Shown here piece by piece: positions 37,900 through 47,500 of a stretch of DNA of 64,000 nucleotides (position 1 is its first letter; the number at the start of each line of letters is the position of its first letter). A program made the position numbers and the translations under genes. The DNA is taken from positions 930,001 to 994,000 of the forward strand of contig NW_025408668.1 in the NCBI RefSeq assembly GCF_020360975.1, read 5' to 3'. A model generated the notes under the pieces. It did no database searches. It saw only the letters and a program-made list of their open reading frames with translations, and had not been told where the DNA came from. Source of the DNA: Hirsutella rhossiliensis (taxonomy: Eukaryota > Ascomycota > Sordariomycetes > Hypocreales > Ophiocordycipitaceae).

Positions 37900-38660
37900 G
37901 TCTAAGAGGGATTAAAAGACTAAGATCTATAAACTCCTTATTAATACTAAATAAGGACTAATTCGCTTTATTAAGAACGCCTAACGATTATAAGTTATTT
38001 ACTACTTAATGCTTATATATATCGAGCGTAGGTAAAACGCTATCCTCGGTATCTACTTCTTAGATACTACAACGAAATAACTTAGAACTCTTTTCCTTTA
38101 TATAATTCTAAATCTTTTAGATACGAGCTAAATAATTAACGGCGATAGATATTTACGACTAAAGATTTATAAGCTATGCCTAAAGCTTTAATAAGGCTTC
38201 CCTAGCTTCCTCCTCTTTAGAATATAGCCTATACTGCTCCGCTAATAATTTAGTTACTAAAAGAAATACGTTAGCTACTATATATAAATAGAATTAAAAG
38301 ACACCTATAAGAAGAGGCTACTAAAATATTATTATAATAGGGATAACTACTAGTAATATAATTATTATAGCACGAAGAATTTTTAGCTATTTAATAATTT
38401 ATCTTCTTTACCTTAAAGCATTAAGTATACGGTATATTAGTAGGATCTCTACTTAAGTTAATATATTTAGTAAGAGTAGCGCGCTTAGAGGCTTTTTAGG
38501 AACGATTTTTTAGTATACGACTAGATATACTATTAATAGTATATCCTAAAAGGATAAAGAGATAAGGAACGATATACTTACGTATAATATAATAAGGGTA
38601 TATTTATATATAGCGGCTAAGGCAGCTATAGTAAGTCTTATAGATAAGACTAAAAGGAGG
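37900..38660 (-). pseudogene. antisense coiled-coil reading frame in the 3' region of R2
   Basis: On the minus strand, opposite to pol, about 38000-38290 reads in one frame as FLLVTKLLAEQYRL then KEEEAREALLKL and further heptad-like Leu/Ile/Lys/Glu residues, with stops only where Gln or Trp codons could have been. It is placed like the antisense gene of the intact element (42484-43079). The protein sequences are not obviously the same, so homology is inferred from position and coiled-coil character only. Confidence 0.4.
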
Positions 38661-38670
38661 GGAGATATTA

Positions 38671-39120
38671 TATTACGACCACGGCTACTAGGCCGCTAAC
38701 GGTTAACCGCGTTAAGCACGTAATATAGTCTACCGGATAAATAGTCGGTATAACTATCTAATAGATATAAGATTAAGGGGATCGTAGAGATCTAAGTAAT
38801 CTAGGATTAACGAGATTACTACGCTCTATATAATCTAACGTTAGGGATTATAGCTAGGCCTATAATCTAAGGATAGTCTCTATAGGTATATATAGCTACC
38901 TACTTTTACCCCTTTAGATAAATAGCTCTCTAGCTTTTAATATAGATCTTTATTACGATTCTATCTCTAATTCTAATTACCTAGTTATAGTCTACGGTCT
39001 ATAACCTCCGACTTATTACTAATATAATATACTTATTATTACTTAGACTACGCCCTATTATATCTACTAATATAAACCCCTCGATAGGTTTATCCCTTAG
39101 GAATAACACCGGTCGTTATA
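38671..39120 (+). repeat. 3' LTR of gypsy R2
   Basis: Direct repeat of 31271-31720, transitions only, ending GGTCGTTATA and followed by TATCC. Confidence 0.85.
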
Positions 39121-39125
39121 TATCC

Positions 39126-39859
39126 TTAGGGAGGTAGGAAAATTCCTAAGTTTTATATTTAATTAGCTAGATAATTTCCTTAATTATAGTATCTTTCTAA
39201 AATGCTATTTTAGGGCTATTTATTGCCTATTTATAGGTCTTTAGAATTTTTAGATCCTGATTTTCTATACTAGCTAAAATTAACTCTATAAAATCGTAGT
39301 TTAGAAATAAATTAATATTAAGGTATTTAATATAGTTAGAATCGAACCCTTCTAGCTTCTTAGGTAATTCTACTACTATTTTACTAGTAGTAGGAATAGG
39401 ATCGTTATTTAGAGACTCTTCTTTTATAGAGGGCGAGGGACTTTTATCTCTAGGTTCTCTAGTAGCTTCCTCTATAGGGATATAGCTTTCTAGCTTATCT
39501 TTATTTAAAATAAAATTAAAATCAAAGGTATTATTACTACTAGAGATTTCTAGATTTTTTATAAATTTATTTTCTAGTATAGTAATATCTCTAGAGATAG
39601 TAATCTTTCTCTTAGAAAAATCCTAGATTTTATATATATTTTCTAAATAGCCTACTATTATTCCCTTAAAAGCTCTATTATCTAGCTTATTTTTAAGGTC
39701 TTTATTCTTATAATATATAAGGCTTCCGAAGGTCTTAATTTTATTTAAGGTCTTAAAGGGTAGTATTATATTATCCCTCTTTTCTATAGGACTTTTAAAT
39801 CCTATCGTAGAATATAGTGATCTATTATATAAATAGGTAGCTATTAAAACAGCTTCTCC
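39126..39859 (-). pseudogene. copia C, integrase C-terminus to RT N-terminus
   Basis: Minus-strand continuation of the RT upstream sequence. Ser/Glu/Asp-rich linker residues precede the RT, as is usual in copia pol. Several open stretches, interrupted by RIP-type stops. Confidence 0.65.
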
Positions 39860-40210
39860 CTATAGATATTTAGGAAGCTTAGTAGTAAATAAAAGAGCTC
39901 GTACTTTTTCTAATATAGTACGATTTATTCTTTCTATTCTACCGTTAGATTCTAGCGTCCTAGGAGGACTAGAATTAAAGGTAATTCCTTCTTTTTCGTA
40001 ATAGAGCTTTATTTTATATATAAATTCTTTAGTATTATTAGAAAATGCCTCTCTAATCCTAGTATTTTTAGGGTTATTTTCTACCCTATTTTTAAATTCT
40101 AGGAACCTATCTAGAGCTTCTCCCTTTTTTCGAAGAAGGTATATTTCTAGATATCGGGTTCCTACGTCTAGGAAAGAGATATAATAGTAATATTTATTAT
40201 AAGTAGGCAC
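39860..40210 (-). pseudogene. copia C integrase core, open part
   Basis: A 116-codon open frame. It reads YYYISFLDVGTRYLEIYLLR, fitting the first catalytic Asp of the copia integrase (family 'F.DD.SR...YLL+.K'), then FLEFKNRVEN, then AFSNNTKEFI where families have 'SDNG.EF' (the second catalytic Asp reads Asn), and ESNGRIERINRTILEKVRAL, which carries the catalytic Glu region ('NG..ER.N+TL.E..R.L'). The start at 40210 is only the first Met in the frame; the true gene is a polyprotein. Confidence 0.85.
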
Positions 40211-41889
40211 TTTAATTAGCCCCTAAATATCTAATACTATTTTTTCTAAATAAAAATAAGACTTATACGAAGGTTATTTATTAACCTTATTCGTTACTTT
40301 AGCTCTAATATATATTTCGTATTACCTTATTTTATTTTCCTCTTCTAGAGGCATTTTTATATCCTTATTATATCTTTTTAATATTTCTAAAATAGCCCTA
40401 CTATTTATATACCCTAAGCGTAAGTGCTAAGTATAAAAATCTATATCCTTTGCTTTTAAAGACGTAATAAGGATCGATTAGCTTTTTAATAAAGGTTCTA
40501 TAGGAATATAATATAATTTATTTCTAAGAAATCCTTTAGTAAGGACCTTAGCCTTATTATCTAATAAAAGGACTTTATTTCCTCCTATTAAGGCATAGGT
40601 ATTATTAAAATAAGATTAGGATAGTATATTTACCCTTAATTCGGGTATATAAAAGCAGTCTCGAAGGATATACCTTTTTCTACTATATAGGAACTTAAAT
40701 ACTAAGTCCCCCTTTCCTTTTACTAATATAAAGGAAGCTTTTCCCTAGTAAACTTTAGACTTAATTTCTTTATAGTTAATAAGGAAATTCTTATTAGATA
40801 CTATATACCTAGTAGCTCCGGTATTATAGATAAAATTAAAGATCCTTTTATTCTTATAACTAGGAAATCCTCCTTCTCTTACCTTTAAGACTAATTCCTT
40901 TATTCTAGGAATCGAGGCTTCTAGAGGTCCTAAAAGAGAGTTTTTATTAGCTTCTACTATAGGGGTATTTATAGAGGTTAAAATTACCTCTAAATCCTTA
41001 GACGTTTATATAGGGGTCGGAGCCCTAGAAAGGTCTATAAGGTCGATATCTAGGTCTATATTTTCTTACGAAGCTATATTTAAGACCTTATTACTATCTT
41101 CCGAATCGGACTCTAGCTCTATAATTTAAGCCTTCCTTCTTTTATTAGTAGTAGAAATGCTACTAGAAGGGGATTTCTTCCTAGAAGAAGAAGAAGAAGA
41201 AGATTTTCTCTTCTTAGAAATTCGAGTCCTATCGTCCCTTTTTCCTTTATTTAATACCTAATAAGCGGGAGCCTTATTCGGGTATAATTTATAGCAATTT
41301 ACTATAAAATGCCCTGGTTTTTTGCATTCCTTATAATAAGGAGTATCTATAGAATTTCTATGGGATTTCTAAGGCTTCCTTTATATTAGGAAGGCTTTCT
41401 CCGAAGATTTATCTATATCCTCTATTCTTCTAGCTTCGTCTAAAAGACTAGCTATTAGGGATTCGAGGGTAAACGCCGTAGAATTATACCTAAGGCTCTA
41501 TATAATATTTATAATATAGCTTTTAAATTCCTTATTAAGGCAATTAAGAATCTATGCTATAAGGATAACTTCTAGAATTTCTATGTTATAGGATTTTAAA
41601 TCCTTATAGATTTCTTTTACCTTATAAAGGTATTTCTTTAAATTAGAGCCCGAGGGACTAAGATTAAAGAGCTGCTTTATAAGTAAATAATTCGACGAGA
41701 AATTCAACGGATTATATAGCTTTATAAGCTTATCCTAAGTAGCTTTAGCATTTATTAAATGCTTAATTTGCATTAAAGGGCTATCTTCGACTTAAAGAAA
41801 AATCTAGGATAAAGCTTCTATAGTCTTTATATAATTTTCTTGCTCTAAGGTAGCGATAAGCTTTTCCTTAGTAAGGATAGCTCTTATCC
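40211..41889 (-). pseudogene. copia C gag, protease and integrase N-terminus
   Basis: On the minus strand, from right to left: Gag to about 41360; a zinc knuckle near 41283-41340 (YKECKKPGHFIVNCYKL, first Cys changed to Tyr); a Ser/Lys/Arg-rich tract near 41150-41220; a protease site near 40810-40850 (NTGATRYIVS, family 'DTGAT.H', Asp changed to Asn); and the integrase zinc region near 40370-40440 (LRLGYINSRAI). Only a handful of stops. The N-terminal side is cut by the intact gypsy insertion in Gag and resumes at 49725. Confidence 0.8.
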
Positions 41890-41894
41890 TTATA
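41890..41894. repeat. target duplication of the intact gypsy (left)
   Basis: TTATA here and TTATA at 49725-49729. Confidence 0.85.
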
Positions 41895-42363
41895 TGTGAC
41901 GACCGGTGATATTCCCAAGGGATAAACCTGTCGAGGGGTTTATGTTGGCAGATACAACAGGGCGTGGTCTGAGCAATGATAAGTATGTCACGTTGGTGAT
42001 GAGTCGGAGGTCGTAGACCGTAGACTGTAACCAGGTAATCAAGTGATCGGAATCAGAGATGAGATCGTGATAGGGATCGTAATGATTGTGTTGAAAGCTA
42101 AAGAGCTATCTAGTCTAAAGGAGTGAAATGGGGCAGCTATATATACCCAACTGCCCGTCTCTGATCGCGAGGTGCTGGAGGTGATCACAGAGGTGATCAC
42201 CTTGATCGATGAACGATCCGTCGAGCACCGCTCGCTTGATCGTAAGGCGATCCACCGATCACCTTTCGCATGGTCACGTGATCCTTCAGCGGTTAGTCAT
42301 CCCTGGCCCGTGTCATGGCCATCCGTTGGTCGGGTCGTAACATCCGTTGGTCGGGTCGTAACA
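41895..42363 (-). repeat. 3' LTR of the intact gypsy
   Basis: 469 bp, identical as read to 49256-49724. On the element strand it starts TGTTACGACC and ends GGTCGTCACA. Its U3 contains paired GGTGATCAC words (42180-42201) and ends with a 21-bp tandem repeat. Confidence 0.95.
42320..42361. repeat. 21-bp tandem repeat at the LTR edge
   Basis: CATCCGTTGGTCGGGTCGTA plus A occurs twice in tandem (42320-42340, 42341-42361), so the LTR terminus TGTTACGACC is duplicated inside the LTR. The same pair is at 49681-49722. Confidence 0.9.
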
Positions 42364-42380
42364 TCAGGTCTCCCTCCTTG
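42364..42380 (-). promoter_or_regulatory. polypurine tract of the intact gypsy
   Basis: On the minus strand AAGGAGGGAGA (42369-42379) stands a few bases upstream of the 3' LTR, the position where plus-strand DNA synthesis is primed. R1 and R2 have a similar purine run at the same place. Confidence 0.75.
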
Positions 42381-42483
42381 GTCTTGCCCTCAAGACCTGC
42401 TTTAGCCGCCGTGTCGCATATCCTGGTCATTTCCTGCGTGAGTGTGTGCCGTTCCCTTTCTTCTTCCTTCATCATGGTCCGTC

Positions 42484-43079
42484 ATGCCGTCTGACCGTGT
42501 TTCCAAGAAAGGGCCAAGGCCTCGTCGTCCATCCGTTGTGGTGTCCTGCTTTCCACGATCCTTTCGAATCCCGACATTCTTACGATGCCTTCTTGCTCGG
42601 CTTGCGAGCGTCGCGGACTCCGGGAATGCCAGGTGTCGTCTTCGGATTCTGATCGCTGTGTCGAATGCGTGCGCCTTCACCTTCCCGCTGCGACGTCCAA
42701 GGGTATCGCCGGCACAGCTTCGAAATATTGCAAATCAACACATCAAGCTCGAACGCGAGCTTGAGGAGGCCGAGGAAAAGGTTCTGCGCCTTCGAAAACA
42801 AAAGAAATTATGGTTTGAAAAGATGATGCGGGCGGTCTCCGTGGGATCGATAACGTTGAGGAGCTGGAACGTGTCGAGAAAGAAGAGGCGGAGAAGGAGC
42901 GGCAACGAGTGGAGGAGGCGCGGCCGCCTTCCCCTCACGACGATCGGTTACCCTCGGACTTCGTCGAGGATTGGGATTCCTTGTACTCCCAGGTGTCGTT
43001 GTCTCCTTCTGTCTTAGCCCAATTTGGGTTGCTCGGGGATTCGTCGGCGCCGGAAAATCCCATTTCGTCAGGAGGTTGA
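42484..43079 (+). CDS. antisense gene of the retrotransposon: Zn2Cys6-like motif plus coiled coil (frame broken by homopolymer losses)
   Basis: Plus-strand gene opposite to pol, between pol and the 3' LTR; its stop (43077-43079) overlaps the pol end by about 10 bp. Without correction, one frame from ATG 42585 gives CSACERRGLREC then DRCVEC, five cysteines spaced C-X2-C-X7-C-X9-C-X2-C. A frame step at the CCC of 42684-42686 brings the sixth Cys (RCDV). Another step at GGG 42701-42703 leads to SPAQLRNIANQHIKLERE and LEEAEEKVLRLRKQKKLWF, a strong coiled coil. A third step at CC 42839-42840 leads to RGIDNVEELERVEKEEAEKE and an acidic, Ser/Pro-rich C-terminus. Every step is the loss of one base in a homopolymer. 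With three bases added, 42585-43079 is exactly 166 codons; from ATG 42484 a fourth loss would be needed. The layout recalls Gal4-type regulators, though X7 replaces the usual X6. I recall similar hypothetical proteins being common in ascomycetes, but cannot verify this. Function unknown; RNA-binding or DNA-binding is a guess. Confidence 0.6.
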
Positions 43080-44583
43080 TCTTTGTTGATTGAATTGTCG
43101 GAGAAGCGAACCACAATGGGTCAGGTGCTTGGTGGGTTCCCATGTGTTTTCCTCAGGTCCGTATCCTTTCCATTTTACAAGGTATTCCTGTTGCTGACCT
43201 TGTTTTCTTGTGTCCAGTATTTGTTCTGCTTCGTATTCTTGATCGTCGTCGACTTCGATTTTTTCCTGTGGTTTGGCGTTTCGTGGTGCTGGTTCCAATA
43301 ATGAGATATAAAATATTAGGTATATCCGCATTGTTGTTGGTAGCGAAAGTTCGTAGTTGACTTTTGAAATGGTTTTCTTGACTTTGAACGGTCCAAGTTT
43401 CTTGAAATCCAATTTGTTGCTTGGTCGTTTTGTTTTGATGTTTCGTCGTACGAGGTAGACCATGTCTCCCTCTTGAAAGATTGGTCCCTGCAATCTTTTC
43501 CGATTGTAGTGAGTGGACATTCGTTCTCTGACGAATTGAAGTTCTTGTTGCATTTCTTTATGCAATTTTCGTAGCTGATCTGCTTGCAGTATCGCTCGTT
43601 CCGCTTGTGGTCCTTGTCGAGTGACCTTGAATGCTTCTGGGTTGTATCCGTAATTGGCGTATGCTGGTGAGAGCTTGGTTGTCTCTGTGACTGAGCTGTT
43701 GTAAGCTAGTTGTGCCGTCGGTAGCCATTTAACCCAATCGTTTTGTTCGTAGCTGATGTAGCATCGTAAATATTGTTCAAGCGTTTGGTTGAGTCGTTCT
43801 GTTTGTCCATCTGTTTGTGGGTGATAAGCTGTGCTGAGCTTATGTTTCGTTCCTAATTGTGCCATGAGAGCTTGCCAAAACTTGGCCACAAATGTGCTTC
43901 CTCTGTCAGAGACAATCTCGTTCGGTAGTCCGTGATTGCTGACAATAGTTCGTAGGAACACATATGCTAGCTCTTCTGCGTTGCTTGCTTCTTTGTACGG
44001 TAAGAAGTATCCGTACTTCGTCAATCTGTCGGTAATGACGAATATGCTGTCGTACTTGACGTTGGTCATGGGTTCTTTTGACGGTGGTAGCTTTGTGATA
44101 TGGTCGAAAGCTATCGAGTCCCATGGTTTCTTTGGTACTGGTAACGGTTGCAATTCTCCGTATGGCTTGTGTCGTTCAGCTTTGCTTCGTGCGCAAAGTT
44201 CGCATTTTCTGATAGTTTCGCTGATTCGTTTCTTCATCCGTGGAAAGTCGTAGATTCGTCGAATTCTTTCCATCGTCCTCCGGATTCCTTGGTGTCCGTG
44301 TGTCGGGTGTTCGTGAATTTCGCGTATAACTTCGTCCTGAAGTTCTTCTGGTACAAAGATCTTTCCTTGATGCTTTGCCAGGCCATCTTCCCAAACAACT
44401 GGAAGTGGTTCCCAATCAACCTTATCGTAGGCTTGTTGGATCTTCTTCGTAAGGCCTTCGTCTGGATTGACCTTGAAGATTGCGTTAAGCTGTCGTTGTT
44501 GCATATTCCCTTCATTGTTGAGCTCAAGGAGTTGTCCTTTCACAATAGGTGCTCCTGTGTCGTAGTCGGATCGTCGGCTGAGG
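43068..44583 (-). CDS. integrase with GPY/F module and chromodomain
   Basis: Open as a 491-residue frame (43068-44543) plus its upstream continuation. From the N-terminus: an HHCC zinc region (HEHPTHGHQGIRRTMERI, then KCELCARSK); the DDE core with FDHITKLP, VSDRGSTFVAKFW and TDGQTERLNQTLEQYLR; a GPY/F-type module (KKLGPFKVKK); and a C-terminal chromodomain with EYLVKWKGYGPEENTWEP, ending at the stop. Chromodomains of this class bind methylated histone H3 and steer insertion into heterochromatin, which agrees with its location inside older dead repeats. The frame's first in-track codon near 44543 is a GTG, internal to the polyprotein. Confidence 0.9.
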
Positions 44584-47500
44584 CATCAGCTCGACCGTTT
44601 TCTGTTCCTTTTCTGTGGATTATTTCGTAGTCGAATTCTGATAGACATTCGGCCCATCGGATCTGTCGTCCGTTCAATTGTTGCGTCGTCGCGAAATGTG
44701 AGATGTTTTTGTGATCTGTGTAGACCTTGATTTTGTGTTTGCTTCCGAGAAGGTAGTGTCGAAATTCCTTAAAAGCTTGAATGATTGCGAGGAATTCTTT
44801 GTCGTAGATGGGGTAATTGAGTTCTGCGCCATGTAGCTTTTTCGAGTAGAATGCAATTGGTCGTAGTCTTCCTTCATCGTCCTTCTGTCCGATTTGTGCT
44901 CCTAGAGCAAAGTCTGATGCATCGGTTTCGAGTTCGATTTGTCGTTCTGGATCGAAGGTGGTTAAGACCGGTTCTTGCGTAATCGTCGTTTTGATGCATT
45001 CGAAAGCTTCGTTGGCTTTGTCGTCCCATGTAAACTCTTTTCCTTCTTCGTTAAGTCGTGTAGTGGTGTTGCAATCTTTCCGAAATCTTTGATGAATCGT
45101 CGGTAGTAATTCGCAAATCCTAGGAAACTTTGTACGTCCTTGACGTTCTTTGGCGTTGGCCATTCTTTGACTGAGTTGATCTTGTCTTGTTGCATTCGTA
45201 TCTCTCCTGGTGAGATCGTGTGTCCGAGGAAATCTACTTCCTGTGTGTGGAACTTGCTTTTTTCTGGTTCAACCAGTAACTTCGCATTCTGAAGTGCGCG
45301 GAGTACCTTGTGGACGTGTTCCTTGTGTTCTTCTAGGGTGTCCGAGAAGATTAGGATATCATCCAGGTATACTACCACAAAGATGTCCAAGTGTTCGCAT
45401 AGGACATTGTTGATCATCCGTTGGAAGGTAGCTGGTGCATTTGTGAGTCCAAATGGCATTACCAGATATTCGAATAGTCCGAATTTCGTTCTGAAAGCTG
45501 TCATCCATTCGTGTCCCTTCTTCATGCGTATTAAGTTGTAGGCGCCTTTGAGATCGAGGGCTGTAAACCATTTTTTGCCGTGCAGTCGATCTCGTAGTTC
45601 CGATATAAGCGGTAATGGTGTTCGGTCCTTCATTGTAATATCGTTTAGGCGTCTGTAGTCGACAACTAGTCGTAGCTTGCCGTTTTCTTTGGAACAAACA
45701 TGACTGGGTAGCCTGCTTCGGATGTTGATGTTCGTATGTATCCCTTTCGTAGATTCTCGTCGAGGTAGTCGCGTAGCGTTTGCAGTTGCTTTTCGTTTAG
45801 GTTGTAAATCTTATGGAACGTCGGCGTTCTTCCATCTTTGAGACAAATTTCGTGGTCCCATTGACTGTGTTCGGGTAACCCTGTCTCGAGTTCTTCCTTG
45901 AAGAGTTTGTCGTATTTCCGGTATTCCTGTGGGATGTTCTTCATTCTGTCTTGTGGGCTTTGTTCTTTCTTTTGAGAGCTGGTTTCCCTTGACTCGAGCT
46001 CTTTGTTGATTTGTTCGAGGTCTTTCCTTAGAGTGGCAATAACTCTTCGGATCTTCTTGTTGTGTCCTTTGTTCTGTTTATGTCGGATGCCAGGTTGTAC
46101 AGCCGTGTTGGTCAGTACGTGGGTCTTGTCAGTCGATTTTGTTGTGTCCGCCGGTTCGGTTGCTGTTTTCGTTTGTATCGCTGAAGCCCGTAATGATTTG
46201 CTTGAACGGTCATCCCTTTCGTCCTGTTCAGTGGCTAAATCATCGCAAAATTTTGCTTTCTCCCAAATCTGCTGGTCTTGGAAACTTGCGTCGTCGTTCC
46301 AACGCAGCTGGCCAGTTTTCCAGTTGATCAGTGGGTTGCTCTCCTGTAACCATGGAAGCCCTAACACAAGGTCGTGTTCTCCAATGTCCATGATGTCGAA
46401 GTCGACTCGTTCGTCGTGGCCCTGGATATTGATGTCGAGGTGATCAATCTCCATATCAATGATTCCGTTGTTATAGTTGAAGGCCTCTCCTTCGATATTC
46501 GTGAGTTCATATGGATCTTTCTTGTGTCTCCATGGGAGTCGGTAACGATTGATGACTCTAGGTGAAACGTAATTGCCCATCGCGCCGCAATCCAATAGTG
46601 CGTGTACGTGATGTCCCGCGATTTGGATGTCCAATACCATTTGGTTGCCATGGCTTGCCGTTGCCATGCATAGGGTCCTTGGATCTTGTCGTGTCGTGCC
46701 AGTCTGTAGCCCTTTACAGATGGCGTACCTCGTTTTGCCTGGTCCTTATTCGTTTCATTTGGGTATTCTTCTTCGATTTGTTGTTGATATCGTTTCTTTA
46801 TGTTTTCGTCGCGTGGTGTCGTGTCGGGGCTCAAGAGACTGATTTCTTGTAGCCAATCGAAGATTTCTTGTTTCTCAACGCTGTGTTGTTTGCATTGTGC
46901 TGCTTCGCAGTTGATTGCGTACCGTGCTTCGCAATTCTGTTCGTTTTCGTACCAGGAATCGAGTTTTCGTTCTGCGTCTTTCTGTTTTGCGCGTAGTTCT
47001 TCTGCGTTAATTTTTCCTTGGTCGAATGTAGCTTGTAGCCTTCGTAGGTGTCGCCAGTAGTCCTTTGGTGCACCGTTGTGTCGTTTGTGCCATGCTCGTG
47101 CCTTTTCGTGTTCGTGAACTTTGCAGTTCGGGTGTGCACATTCGTTGTAATCTTCTTCGTCGCATCTGATTCGTTGCGCGAGTCTTGTGAAGATAGATGG
47201 TTCGGATGCCTTAGAGCGAGTGGCGTTGTGCCATTCCCCAATTTTGGCGTGTTTGTGGATTTTGCATGTTTCCGAAAGACATCTCGTTAAAGAACCGTAA
47301 TCATCGCGGCATTCAAGTGGCGTGCCGTAATCGGGTTCCAATAACATGACTTGGTCGTTCGGGTAACGTTGATCGATTTTCCAGTAGTCCAGTTCCGTGC
47401 TTAGGTAGGGTTTCGAAAGTATTTGTCCGTCGAATCTGACTGGGAAAGCGTTGTGTCGTGCCTTCTTCTGAAGTGTATCATGCAGTCCAAATAGACGCAT

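Larger units (their letters stand above)
31271..39120 (+). mobile_element. Ty3/gypsy chromovirus copy R2, complete, RIP-mutated
   Basis: A 7.85-kb element of the same subfamily as R1 (U3, body and 3' region all match), with 450-bp LTRs and a TATCC duplication, inserted in the RT gene of copia C. It retains somewhat more CpG than R1. Confidence 0.9.

Noticed and set aside
42172..42405. Open frame spanning the 3' LTR (repeated at 49533)
   Set aside because: Lies within LTR U3 and runs past the LTR edge; no family resemblance; explained by GC-normal repeat DNA.
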